Notes: a model not told the origin generated them from the sequence alone. A DNA stretch of 46,993 nucleotides from Methanobrevibacter sp. (GCF_017447225.1 NZ_JAFSNZ010000009.1:1-46993), one strand, 5' to 3'; shown: positions 18,394 through 26,967, counted from the first letter of the stretch. Numbers and translations are program-made.

Positions 18394-18963
18394 ATGAAAT
18401 TCATAGCAATTGACGGCCTTGACGGGTCTGGAAAGGATACTCAAATAAATTTACTGGCTGAAGCATATAAAAAACAGGGAAAGAACGTTGTTGTACGTTC
18501 ACATCCATGCAATGATAACAAATATGGCCGTAAATCCAAGGAAGCTCTTCTAAAAACCGGTAAGATTAATCATTTGAAAGCTACAATCTATTTTGGTCTT
18601 GACGCTATCAGGTCTGTTCGAAAATACTCACATGATGACAGTATTGATGTTCTGATTTTTTCAAGATATGTTCTTGCGGTCATGTATCTTCCGGACGTGG
18701 TGAACATGATTGTCTATAAAATCGTTTGCTTTGTTCTTCCTACATCAGACTGCATGTTCTTTTTGGACGTGTCTCCTGAAGAATCATTAAGAAGAATAGG
18801 TTCAAGGGATGAGGATACTGAAATGTTTGAAAACAAGGAATCTCTTATTAAAGCACGTAACAAATCCAAAAAGTTTACTTACAATTGGAATGTTGTTGAC
18901 GGGGATAAATCAGTAGAGGAAATCAGTTCACAAATTATTTCTAAATGTCTGAGTTCAGACTAG
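18394..18963 (+). CDS. Thymidylate kinase-like protein
   Basis: This small P-loop kinase carries Walker A GLDGSGKDT at residues 8-16, after the beta strand MKFIAID. The pattern FSRYVLAVMYLPD (~89-101) matches the Asp-Arg-Tyr region of dTMP kinases, and FFLDVSPEESLRRIGSRDED (~126-145) gives the usual second half with the LID Arg residues. The family phosphorylates dTMP to dTDP. The middle of the protein (KATIYFGLDAIRSV) departs from typical Tmk, so another deoxynucleotide or related substrate is possible. It follows cofH after 51 bases on the same strand, with a weak GTGA site before the ATG. Confidence 0.75.
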   Translation: MKFIAIDGLDGSGKDTQINLLAEAYKKQGKNVVVRSHPCNDNKYGRKSKEALLKTGKINHLKATIYFGLDAIRSVRKYSHDDSIDVLIFSRYVLAVMYLPDVVNMIVYKIVCFVLPTSDCMFFLDVSPEESLRRIGSRDEDTEMFENKESLIKARNKSKKFTYNWNVVDGDKSVEEISSQIISKCLSSD

Positions 18964-18996
18964 TTATTATTATTTTTTTAATACTTTATACACAAC

Positions 18997-19005
18997 TTAT
19001 AAATA
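18997..19005 (+). promoter_or_regulatory. TATA box of the TPR gene, leaderless start
   Basis: TTATAAATA is centred 28 bases before the ATG at 19029, with no Shine-Dalgarno sequence in between. A leaderless transcript is expected. Confidence 0.45.
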
Positions 19006-19028
19006 TCATAAAAATATAATATATACTT

Positions 19029-19880
19029 ATGAGTGAGAAGTTACTAGACCATTATGAAGAAGAAAAAAATTATGATGCAATGATAAAACTGATAGATGAA
19101 ATGATTCTTGAAAACCCACAAAAAGCATCAACACTACTTTTTAAAAAAGCCGAAGCATTAATCGAATTAGAAAAATACAAACAAGCCATAACCACACTAA
19201 AAGTATATTTAAAAGACTGTTCCGATGGTGAAATGCTTAAAGCATATGTTCTGATAGCAACGTGTTATGCATCACTTGAAGATGATGAAAAAAAAGTCGA
19301 ATATCTTGAAAAAGTATTGGAATTGGACCCGGAAAACGACTTGGTTTTAAAACAGCTGTCCTACCATGCATATATCGGCCATGATTTTAAGAAATGCTGT
19401 GAATACATTAAAAAACTGATAAAGCTTGAAAAGGCAGATATTGAAGATTATACTAATCTGATTTTCTGCTGCATACAACTGGACATGATAGATGATGCAC
19501 TGAAATATGCAGAAAAGGTAATATCACTAGACCCTACAAATCTCGATGTATTTGCAACACTAACGATAGTCTATGAGTCCCTGGAAGATGATGAGAAGCT
19601 AAAGGAAGTCTGTGAAAGGATAATAAATTTAAATGATGATGGAACATTACAAATCATGCTTTTAAAGGCTCAGGCGTCACTGGAATTGGGAAAAGAAAAG
19701 GAAGCTTTCGAGCTTGTTGATAAAGCAATAAAATTAAATCCGTATGACCCTTTCCCTTATCTGATGAAAGGAATACTGTTGAATAGCTTGAAAAGATTTG
19801 ATGAAGCAAATGAATGCTTTGGTGAAGCATTCACATTAAATCCGGAAATATTGTTGTCAATGGAAAAGTTAAGTAATTAA
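19029..19880 (+). CDS. Tetratricopeptide repeat protein
   Basis: The 283 residues consist almost entirely of TPR-like helix pairs of ~34 residues, with typical signatures such as AKAEAL-type helices, YLEKVLELDPENDLVL (~95-110), ALKYAEKVISLDPTNLDV (~157-174) and ELVDKAIKLNPYDPFPYLMKG (~229-248). About seven repeats fit. TPR arrays are protein-protein interaction scaffolds, usually cytoplasmic. There is no signal peptide, membrane helix or extra domain, so the partner is unknown. Such proteins are numerous in Methanobacteriales. The 3' end abuts a decayed gene remnant only 5 bases later, which suggests a recombination junction. Confidence 0.85.
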   Translation: MSEKLLDHYEEEKNYDAMIKLIDEMILENPQKASTLLFKKAEALIELEKYKQAITTLKVYLKDCSDGEMLKAYVLIATCYASLEDDEKKVEYLEKVLELDPENDLVLKQLSYHAYIGHDFKKCCEYIKKLIKLEKADIEDYTNLIFCCIQLDMIDDALKYAEKVISLDPTNLDVFATLTIVYESLEDDEKLKEVCERIINLNDDGTLQIMLLKAQASLELGKEKEAFELVDKAIKLNPYDPFPYLMKGILLNSLKRFDEANECFGEAFTLNPEILLSMEKLSN

Positions 19881-20529
19881 ATATTTTGCCAAAATGCAAT
19901 GTTAATCTTAATTCTGTATTGCTCAGCGATAAGTGTTATAATGAGTTCAATATTGAGAATAATATTATTTCAAGTTATTCTGAAATTGAAACATTCACAA
20001 ATCAAATTTTAAGCAGTGAATCGTTTAATGATTTAGATAAATATATTTATAAAGAGTATGCTCCTTATTCCTTCATGTATTCATTTAAATATCAAATTTT
20101 TAATACAGCCAATACTATCGGATCTTCTAATTATTTTGATGTTGATAATTATATTGATATTTTTTGTGATTGTGAAGCTCAACTTCCATGTGAAAATTAT
20201 TTTAATGAATATAATGATTTATTCTCTAAATTCTCCACAAATTTGGACTTAATAAATGATGAGAATAATTTTAACAGATATTGGAATTTCCTAAGAGATC
20301 CCATCATTGAACTTTGGAAAACATTTGCAAGAGGTCTTAGAGTAAATTTTAAAAATGATTATTATGGTTATAAAGTTAATTCATGGAATAGAAAATATAA
20401 AAGTAGTATTGATGAATTTTAATAAATGAAACGGATAAATTGATAAATTTTAAGGATTCTTCAAAAGAATATTCACATTCTCAAAAAAAGTTACTAAATG
20501 CAACTATTAGTGCTTATTTGAGGGGTTAA
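19877..20529 (+). pseudogene. Truncated, frameshifted remnant of an unknown gene
   Basis: A 178-residue frame starts with a TTG (19886) that has no ribosome binding site, 5 bases after the TPR stop; its next internal Met is near residue 64. The frame ends at 20422, but coding-like sequence resumes one frame over (from 20416: NETDKLINFKDSSKEY, then HSQKKLLNATISAYLRG) and stops at 20527. I read this as a gene that has lost its 5' end and carries a frameshift near 20415-20425. Its composition is more T-rich at third positions than its neighbours. Visible features are aromatic and Asn-rich sequence and a WNFLRDPIIELWKTFARGLR segment. No family recognised. Confidence 0.5.
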
Positions 20530-20628
20530 ATTGTTTGAAATTAACTGTCATTTTTTTATATATGAATATATTGATATTACCTGTGGATAACTTATATATG
20601 AAATCTGTAAAATATTTAAAGAGTAATA

Positions 20629-20886
20629 TTATAATATTTCTTTAATCCCACTATCTGTAATAATCATCAATGAATTAAGGTTTTCCAGCATTAATGAAGC
20701 TATCGGATGTGTCTGGATATCCTTATTCATTAAAACCAATTCTTTATCGACGATATCCACCCAGTTTACATTGTAAATAACAACTCCGTTAACTATCAAT
20801 CCCAAATATTCCGGAACAAACCTGTTTTCATTCATCTCTTCAAAATACTGATTTTCACGAAAAATCTCTCTTAAAACATTATCCAT
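20629..20886 (-). CDS. Unknown 85-residue protein after priS
   Basis: This small acidic protein begins MDNVLREIFRENQYFEEMNE and contains a probable beta-rich middle (YLGLIVNGVVIYNVNWVDIV). It has no Cys, signal peptide or membrane segment. Its ribosome binding site GGAGTGAT lies within the last codons of priS and the ATG follows the priS stop by 2 bases, so it is co-transcribed and probably translationally coupled with the primase subunit. That placement suggests a role near replication or a simple housekeeping link; I do not recognise the family. Confidence 0.7.
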   Translation of the reverse strand: MDNVLREIFRENQYFEEMNENRFVPEYLGLIVNGVVIYNVNWVDIVDKELVLMNKDIQTHPIASLMLENLNSLMIITDSGIKEIL

Positions 20887-20888
20887 AT

Positions 20889-21863
20889 TTAATCACTCCT
20901 TTCATAAACAAACTTCGGCACTGCCTCTTTAAACGGATCAAAGGTTTCTCTGTTTTTAACTTCCATACATTTCATGCTGACTTTTGAATGAAGTGATGAA
21001 GGAAGTCTTAAAATCCTTTTCAAATCAATTGATACTTTGGCATCAATGGTTGCCAGGTTGACGCGAGCCATTGCTTCAACTAGATTCTTATATCTTCTGG
21101 GGCCGATATCTCTTTTAAAGTATCCCCATTCGTCATTGTCAAGGTGATGTCTGGCTTTCAGTATATCCTTCATAAGTTTAGGATTGATTCCGTCAAGCTC
21201 TTCCTGGCCTGTCAGATGCTGAACGTTATATTTCATTTTATCCGTAAATATTTTGGAATATCCTATAGGAATTGAGAAATGCTCAAAATTGAATGCCTTG
21301 TTTGAAATGTCAGTATTTATGAACTGTGACTTTGGAACTTCGGCTCCTGCGACATATTTCAATACTTCAGAGCGCAGTTCGCTGTTTGCAAGCATCATCT
21401 CTTCATCAAGAATTCTTATGTGATATCCTCTTCCGGAATAAATGAGATGGATATTGTCCAGTCCCAAATCACCTTCCAGTGTATCAATCAATGAATTTAC
21501 AATTTCTAAAGCCTCGCCCAGACATATTTCACAGACGCTGTCGCAGTTGCATGACCTTATTGGAATGTCCTTTGCATCAACATCAAAAATGTATTCTGCT
21601 TTCTGCCAGTCCTGCCTTCTTCTAGGCTCATTGTAAAAAGCTACTGAAATATATGCAGCAAAGGGCGCCTTATATCTAAGGAATTTTCTAAGTGAATCTG
21701 TTCCTCTGAAAGTTTTATACCTATCGTTAGGACCGTTTCCATTATGGTCAAAACCAAACTCACGCTTTTTAATTCCATTTTTTATGAAATCAGGAAGGTC
21801 CTTTTCACTCCATTCCTCACGATAGTATTGGCGTCTTTCTTTCATGGTGGCTTTAGAAAACAT
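20889..21863 (-). CDS. priS: DNA primase small (catalytic) subunit
   Basis: PriS makes RNA primers for archaeal replication together with PriL. The catalytic Asp pair is in YIFDVDAKD (Asp94, Asp96). The zinc knuckle follows at once (Cys105, Cys107, Cys111, Cys114), and the nucleotide-binding SGRGYHIRILD lies at 143-153 with His148. RILRLPSSLHSKVSMKC near the C-terminus is also typical. At 324 residues the protein has normal length. No Shine-Dalgarno sequence precedes the ATG. The large subunit gene is on the same strand but lies 2.5 kb away, separated by three plus-strand genes, so the two are not in one operon here. Confidence 0.93.
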   Translation of the reverse strand: MFSKATMKERRQYYREEWSEKDLPDFIKNGIKKREFGFDHNGNGPNDRYKTFRGTDSLRKFLRYKAPFAAYISVAFYNEPRRRQDWQKAEYIFDVDAKDIPIRSCNCDSVCEICLGEALEIVNSLIDTLEGDLGLDNIHLIYSGRGYHIRILDEEMMLANSELRSEVLKYVAGAEVPKSQFINTDISNKAFNFEHFSIPIGYSKIFTDKMKYNVQHLTGQEELDGINPKLMKDILKARHHLDNDEWGYFKRDIGPRRYKNLVEAMARVNLATIDAKVSIDLKRILRLPSSLHSKVSMKCMEVKNRETFDPFKEAVPKFVYERSD

Positions 21864-21921
21864 AATATGAATTATTTTTATTAAAGTATTTATTATTTAG
21901 TGAAGTGTGATTTTTTAAACT

Positions 21922-21930
21922 ATTTATATA
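21922..21930 (+). promoter_or_regulatory. TATA box of the unknown gene at 21952, leaderless start
   Basis: ATTTATATA is centred about 26 bases before the ATG at 21952 and no ribosome binding site lies between them. The transcript is probably leaderless. Confidence 0.45.
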
Positions 21931-21951
21931 CTATTTTTTAAAATATTAAAT

Positions 21952-22467
21952 ATGGAAGAAATATTTGAAGTAATCGGTACTGAACACTTAAAGACGATAT
22001 TGTCCGGCTTATCTCCTGAAGATATTGTAAAGCCTGCATATGACAATTGGTTTCCAACCCAAAAGACAGGTCATACCATACTTGATCTGGAAACCGGTGA
22101 AGTCAGAGGACTGTCAATAGAGCATAACCAGATGCCTTTGCAGTCAATGATGTACATTGAATTGTATACCATAAAATCAAGTGATTATCCGATTGAGCCG
22201 GAAGAGCTTTTCTCAAAAACAGAGTATGAAGAGTTTTTGGAGTTTATGAAGGATGAGCCTTCAGAGTTTGCACCGGATATGGTAAGCATATTCTGTCAGG
22301 ACAATGATATCGATGAGGATTCTAGAAATATCGGAATATTGGCTTACAGATTCTCCCAAAACGATCAGCTGAATTATAATATGTGGGAATCAGCTATTTT
22401 AAATAAGTATTATGACAAAACTGATGAAAACCATAATCCATTTAAGTTCAGCCAGAGCAGTTTATAA
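21952..22467 (+). CDS. Unknown acidic 171-residue protein
   Basis: The protein is cytoplasmic by appearance: no signal peptide, no membrane helix. It is acidic, rich in Glu, Asp, Ser and Tyr. Distinct stretches are HLKTILSGLSPEDIVKPAYD (12-31), a possible strand pair around GHTILDLETGEVRGLSIEHN, and FKFSQSSL at the end. It is divergent from priS, with a well-placed TATA box that implies a leaderless mRNA, and it precedes an ABC exporter pair on the same strand by 137 bases. I do not recognise the family and will not assign a function. Confidence 0.7.
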   Translation: MEEIFEVIGTEHLKTILSGLSPEDIVKPAYDNWFPTQKTGHTILDLETGEVRGLSIEHNQMPLQSMMYIELYTIKSSDYPIEPEELFSKTEYEEFLEFMKDEPSEFAPDMVSIFCQDNDIDEDSRNIGILAYRFSQNDQLNYNMWESAILNKYYDKTDENHNPFKFSQSSL

Positions 22468-22604
22468 TTTTACTAATGCATAAAAATGAACAATTTTAAA
22501 CCATTATTTTTTTTGAAATGGGCAATATTTATATATCATTAAGATAATTAATTATTCATTGATTTTAAATAGGTTGGGATAATATTAAGTTCATTACATT
22601 AATA

Positions 22605-23711
22605 TTGAAAAATCCGTTTAGAAACAAGACGCGCAGTGCACTATCCATTATCGGAATAGCTATTGGAATTGCTACAATTGTCGCATTAGGCCTTATCACT
22701 GCAGGTATGGAGGATTCTGTTCAGACAACATTCAATGAAGGCGGAGCAGAAATTACAGTTACCAATGCAACTAATATTGGTGGGGCTTCAGGTCTTCTCA
22801 ACGCATCGTTTATTGATGAATTGAAAAATGTAACGAATGTTTCGGATGCTGTCGGCCAGCTGTCGGTCAGTGAGTCCAACCAGTCGTTCATGCAGTCAAG
22901 AAGCCCTGTTATGGGAACAACGGTATATGGAATTAATGCTTCCAAGCTGAATCTGGCAGGCATTAGCAATGTGGATGGTGATGTTTATGAGGAAGATTCC
23001 TTTGAAGTTATCATAGGTTCAAGATATGCTGATTTGAATAATTTCAGTATCGGTGACAACTTAAGCTTTTTAGGTCATGATTTTGAAGTTGTCGGAATAT
23101 ATGAAACAGGAAACATGATGCTTGACAATGGAGTTTACACTTCACTTTCAAAGCTTCAAAACATTTCGGATACGGACGAAGTCTCATCCATTTTGGTTAA
23201 AACGTCAGAAGGCGTCAATGACTCAATTGTCAGTCAAAATATTAAAGACAAATATGAAAACGTATCAACACTGACAAGCGAGGAAATGTCTTCGATGCTG
23301 GATGAGGTTATTGGAATATTGGATGCTGCATCTCTTGCAATTTCCGGTTTGGCAATTATTGTAGGCGCAATTGGCGTTATAAATACGATGGTCATGACGG
23401 TATATGAAAGGACAAAGGAAATCGGTGTTTTAAAATCGATTGGCTGGAAAAGCAGAAAGATTTTAACAATGATTTTAGGCGAAACGTTAGTCTTGACTAC
23501 TTTATCAGGCATTATAGGTTCAGTTTTTGGAATATTGATAGCTGAAGTTGGTGTCAGACTTATCGGAACTGATGGATTTTCACTTGTCTACACTCCTAAA
23601 ACATTCATATTGGCATTTGGAATTACTATTATCGTCGGTATCATAGGAGGAGTGTATCCTGCTTATAAAGCATCTAAACTCGCTCCGACAGAAGCGTTGA
23701 GGTATGAATAG
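22605..23711 (+). CDS. ABC transporter permease, MacB/FtsX type
   Basis: The protein has the four-helix MacB-type layout: one N-terminal membrane helix (IIGIAIGIATIVALGLITAG), a ~200-residue extracytoplasmic domain and three C-terminal helices (~240-262, ~283-308, ~333-355). The coupling segment VYERTKEIGVLKSIGW and the C-terminal GGVYPAYKASKLAPTEALRYE are typical. It would act with the ATPase encoded next door as a mechanotransmitting exporter or lipoprotein/peptide transporter; the cargo is unknown. The start is uncertain: TTG at 22605 lacks a good Shine-Dalgarno, while the frame stays open upstream and reads KFITLILKNPF from an ATT at 22584, which looks like the usual N-terminus of this family. 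Confidence 0.9.
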   Translation: MKNPFRNKTRSALSIIGIAIGIATIVALGLITAGMEDSVQTTFNEGGAEITVTNATNIGGASGLLNASFIDELKNVTNVSDAVGQLSVSESNQSFMQSRSPVMGTTVYGINASKLNLAGISNVDGDVYEEDSFEVIIGSRYADLNNFSIGDNLSFLGHDFEVVGIYETGNMMLDNGVYTSLSKLQNISDTDEVSSILVKTSEGVNDSIVSQNIKDKYENVSTLTSEEMSSMLDEVIGILDAASLAISGLAIIVGAIGVINTMVMTVYERTKEIGVLKSIGWKSRKILTMILGETLVLTTLSGIIGSVFGILIAEVGVRLIGTDGFSLVYTPKTFILAFGITIIVGIIGGVYPAYKASKLAPTEALRYE

Positions 23712-23719
23712 GTGATAGG

Positions 23720-24394
23720 ATGGAACTGATTATATTATACAATGTTTTAAAGCAATATGATGACGGAGCAGTAACTGCCTTAAACAACATCAGCCTGTCT
23801 ATAGAAAAGGGAAGCTTCGTGTCCATTATTGGTCCGTCCGGATCCGGAAAGTCAACTTTACTGAATATGCTGGGTGCACTGGACTCTCCAGATTCAGGTC
23901 AGGTTATCATTGATGGGATTGATCTGGCAACTCAGAAAGACTTGAGTGATTTCAGACGCCATGAAATCGGTTTTGTATTTCAGCTTCACAATCTGCTTCC
24001 TAACTTGACGGTTCAGGAAAATGTTGAAATTCCTCTAATGGATGCTAACATGTCTGAAAAGGACAAACATAGAAGGGCATTGCTCTTCATTGAGGCTGTA
24101 GGTCTTTTGGATAAGAAAAAACAAAAACCAAATAAATTATCTGGTGGTGAACGTCAGAGGGTAGCTATTGCAAGAGCTCTGGTTAATTTTCCATCAATAA
24201 TTTTAGCTGATGAACCTACGGGCGCTCTTGATACAAGAACCGGTGCTAAAGTCCTAGATGTTTTAAGATTTGTCCATGAATCCATTGATGCAACATTAAT
24301 TATTGTAACTCACGATAGGGATGTCGCAAGATTGGCTGACAGAACCATAGAAATCAGGGACGGTCAAGTGATTAATGATTATTATAATCGGTAA
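23720..24394 (+). CDS. ABC transporter ATP-binding protein, MacB/LolD type
   Basis: A single nucleotide-binding domain of 224 residues. Walker A is GPSGSGKST (38-46), the Q-loop is in FVFQLHNLLPNLTV (86-98), the signature is LSGGERQR (140-147), Walker B is ILADEP with Asp164-Glu165, the D-loop is GALD and the switch His is His198 in VTHD. It powers the permease ending 8 bases upstream; the GGTGAT ribosome binding site lies in that gap. The sequence belongs to the LolD/MacB/FtsE branch. Its stop codon directly abuts the stop codon of priL on the other strand. Confidence 0.93.
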   Translation: MELIILYNVLKQYDDGAVTALNNISLSIEKGSFVSIIGPSGSGKSTLLNMLGALDSPDSGQVIIDGIDLATQKDLSDFRRHEIGFVFQLHNLLPNLTVQENVEIPLMDANMSEKDKHRRALLFIEAVGLLDKKKQKPNKLSGGERQRVAIARALVNFPSIILADEPTGALDTRTGAKVLDVLRFVHESIDATLIIVTHDRDVARLADRTIEIRDGQVINDYYNR

Positions 24395-25744
24395 TTATTC
24401 TTTTGCCTGTTTGTCTAGCTGGAACTTTTTACGTCCGTAACATGATAGTGGATTGTTAATTCCTTTGCATGAACCGTCCGGCTTACACAATTGTGGCAAA
24501 TGGATTTTTATTTTTTCACAGCTCATTGGAGTGTACCATGTTGTTTCACCTTCGTGGTTGATGTCAATTTCGCTGTGCATTCCGAATCCTAATTTTGATA
24601 TGATATTTACCTTTTCCTGAGGCTGGTCTTCAAATAGCGGTGGCGTACAGTTGTCGGCAGCATCAAATATTAACGGTAAAATCTCATTTTGGGTAATGCT
24701 CAAATCCGGATCAACATCAGAGACTTTTATACTTTCATCTGATGCGAAAATTCTAGGATAAAGACGTGCATAGGAGGCAAATGAAGTTAAAAGAAGCACG
24801 ATTGCATCATTACGCCCTCCTGAAGATACACCATTTACTGTATTTTGTATGCATGGTGGGAATGCGTCCGGGTTAAGTTTTCCTGCCTGCACGGTTCCGT
24901 AAATTCCGCCACTTCCGGCATAATATTGATTGTATTTGCTTATTTCTTCAGGAATGAATTCCTTCAGCTCTTCAGACAGTTTAATAATTTCAGGATGTAT
25001 TTCTACTCTTGAAGACATTTCCTTGATTCTTGCAATATATTCTTCAGTTTTCTGCATTATCAGACGGGAAAGAATCAGTTCCTTTACGCTGTCCCCAACA
25101 AGGATATTATACATTCTGTCAGGGCTTCTGTCTGAAAACTCATCACCATAATTGTCTAAAAATTCATCCTGCTGAAGTATCAAATCTCCATTCTGCAGAA
25201 GAAGTTCGCTTAATTTTAATTTTTTGGTAGCTATTACATCTTTCAGTGAGCTCCATTTGATTGATCCGTCCACTTTAATCTCATCAAGGATTTCATCTAT
25301 TATTTCCTCTCTTGATGATGGGGTGAGTTTGGCCAGTCTTTCCTGAATCAGAATGCCTTGGGATTCAACAAAAAGCCTGGTTTCCCTTGAACCTATATTG
25401 AACTGTATTGCAATGGCCTGGCAGAGAGTGTGGAATATTACAACGTCCTGTTTGAATATTGCCTCATTTGTAAGGTATTCGAATTCATTCTGGTTGAAAT
25501 TTTTATTGTTTTTCTTTTCGATTGCCCATTGCATACGTTTAAATGCCAAATCCTTATATGATTTTGGGATTAATGAGTCATCTGAGATTTTCTGATTTGT
25601 GGTGTGGATTACCTCTTCAATAAGGTATTCATCTTCTTTTTCAAGCTGATTTAAATCACCATAATCTCTTATGATTTCTCTTCCTTCATTTGATAATGGG
25701 TTAATATATGAAATTTCTGCCATGTTTTTTAATTTTTGTTTCAT
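24395..25744 (-). CDS. priL: DNA primase large subunit (4Fe-4S)
   Basis: PriL regulates primer synthesis by PriS and binds template through a C-terminal iron-sulfur domain. The N-terminal SYINPLSNEGREII (12-25) and the C-terminal FPPCIQNTVNGVSSGGRNDAI (295-315) are diagnostic. Candidate cluster Cys residues are Cys298 (FPPC), Cys366 (DNCTPPLF), Cys420 or Cys426 (LCKPDGSC) and Cys435 (NPLSCYG). Length is 449 residues, normal for the family. The ATG at 25723 (MAEISYINP) would be closer to the usual N-terminus than 25744; neither has a ribosome binding site. It lies tail to tail with the ABC ATPase gene, with no spacer. Confidence 0.92.
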   Translation of the reverse strand: MKQKLKNMAEISYINPLSNEGREIIRDYGDLNQLEKEDEYLIEEVIHTTNQKISDDSLIPKSYKDLAFKRMQWAIEKKNNKNFNQNEFEYLTNEAIFKQDVVIFHTLCQAIAIQFNIGSRETRLFVESQGILIQERLAKLTPSSREEIIDEILDEIKVDGSIKWSSLKDVIATKKLKLSELLLQNGDLILQQDEFLDNYGDEFSDRSPDRMYNILVGDSVKELILSRLIMQKTEEYIARIKEMSSRVEIHPEIIKLSEELKEFIPEEISKYNQYYAGSGGIYGTVQAGKLNPDAFPPCIQNTVNGVSSGGRNDAIVLLLTSFASYARLYPRIFASDESIKVSDVDPDLSITQNEILPLIFDAADNCTPPLFEDQPQEKVNIISKLGFGMHSEIDINHEGETTWYTPMSCEKIKIHLPQLCKPDGSCKGINNPLSCYGRKKFQLDKQAKE

Positions 25745-25906
25745 ATATTAAAAAATTAACTTATTTTTGAAAGCAATATTTCCCTGTGGAGGTAATTTTC
25801 GATTGTAATAATTGTGAAATATTGCTTTAATCATGTAAAATGTTCTCACTGATTCATTGGATAAGTATTTTTTTATTTGGAGTTATAATTAAAACTTTTA
25901 CTTGAT

Positions 25907-26527
25907 ATGAAACAATTTAAATTTATGAAAATCAAAAATTTTATTTTAAATTTAATTATTTTTTTAGTTACATTTTTAGACTCAAAATCAGATGTTGATA
26001 AATACAAACAGTTTGAAATAAAAAATGTGCCTTCTATCAGAAGAAGTGATTTGCCCAATGAATTCACTGATGATTCGTTTAAAACAGTTGATGAATTTAT
26101 TAGAAAAACTGCTAATTTGAATTTTGAATGTGTTATATATTTTGATTATATTACTGGTGAAGTTCTTAAATGTGCAATTGGAAAATTAGATGAAGTAATT
26201 TTAAATTTTGATATTGATGAATTTAAAGGTAAACATATTGCTTCAATACATAATCAGCCTCCGTATGTATTTTCTCCACCTTCCGCTAAAAATTTTGGCA
26301 TTTTAATGAGAAATTTTGAAGATTTTGAATTAATTGCAAGTAAAAATGAATTATGGATTTTTAAATCTAAATGTGTTGATGAAAAATTAATGTTAGAACT
26401 TAATATTGCTTCAATAGAATTATTCAATTCAGCTTGGGAACAAGCTAATACATTAGATTTAAATGAAAATTTGACAGATGATTATTGTGATTTTTTATAT
26501 GGGATGTTCATATCAATATATAAATGA
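25907..26527 (+). CDS. JAB-like protein with degenerate metal site and N-terminal membrane helix
   Basis: The 206 residues begin with a hydrophobic segment (FILNLIIFLVTFL, ~12-24), probably a membrane anchor or signal. The core reads CVIYFDYITGEV, then GKHIASIHNQPPYVFSPPSA (~107-126), then FEDFELIASKNELWIFK. This resembles the His-x-His-Pro...Ser...Asp arrangement of JAB/JAMM metalloproteases and their relatives in phage and polymorphic toxin proteins. The second His is Gln here and the usual Asp position is Asn, so metal binding is doubtful. Codons are strongly T- and A-ended. A 70-residue gene follows after 44 bases and is probably co-transcribed. The assignment is a motif-level guess. Confidence 0.5.
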   Translation: MKQFKFMKIKNFILNLIIFLVTFLDSKSDVDKYKQFEIKNVPSIRRSDLPNEFTDDSFKTVDEFIRKTANLNFECVIYFDYITGEVLKCAIGKLDEVILNFDIDEFKGKHIASIHNQPPYVFSPPSAKNFGILMRNFEDFELIASKNELWIFKSKCVDEKLMLELNIASIELFNSAWEQANTLDLNENLTDDYCDFLYGMFISIYK

Positions 26528-26571
26528 TAAAAACATAAATGATATACAATTAACTAAAAAGGAGTATTACC

Positions 26572-26784
26572 ATGACCATTAATTCAGATATGTATTTTTC
26601 AGAATTTAAAACATTCAAAAAAATTACTGATTCTAAAGAACGCGAAAGAGTTAAAAAAGAAATTAATAATCCATATATATTGACTGGTATGGATAGATTA
26701 CGTGCATTCTATAGTATGATGGATTTGGAGTTTGATGATGAATTCTTCAATAATATTTTGGATGAATTTCCAATCTCCGAATAA
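26572..26784 (+). CDS. Small 70-residue unknown protein
   Basis: This is a small charged, mostly helical protein (FKTFKKITDSKERERVKKEI, later LRAFYSMMDLEFDDEFFNNIL). A good ribosome binding site, AAGGAG, lies 8 bases before the ATG. It follows the JAB-like gene by 44 bases on the same strand and shares its AT-rich codon style, which suggests a two-gene unit. A T-rich terminator-like run follows (26785-26806). I do not recognise it. Confidence 0.6.
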   Translation: MTINSDMYFSEFKTFKKITDSKERERVKKEINNPYILTGMDRLRAFYSMMDLEFDDEFFNNILDEFPISE

Positions 26785-26907
26785 TATATTTTTTTCTTTT
26801 TTTTATTATCAAAGTTTTTTAAAAAATATTGCAATTAATGCCTTTTTGTTCATTAATCAATTCTTCTTTTCTATTTTTTTGATTTGACTAAATTCCTAAA
26901 AAAATAT

Positions 26908-26921
26908 TACTTTATAAAGTA
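26908..26921 (+). promoter_or_regulatory. Palindrome ahead of the metG promoter
   Basis: TACTTTATAAAGTA is a perfect 14-bp palindrome. A TATA-like stretch (CATATATATTTA, 26930-26941) lies 9 bases downstream, and the metG ATG is at 26968 behind AGGAG. The palindrome could be an operator or simply AT-rich promoter sequence. Confidence 0.3.
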
Positions 26922-26967
26922 TGAATAACATATATATTTATGCTTAAAAAATTTAGGAGAACAATAG

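Noticed and set aside
20530-20628. Gap after the decayed gene checked for a tRNA or attachment site
   Set aside because: Only AT-rich sequence; no cloverleaf, no repeat of a tRNA 3' end.
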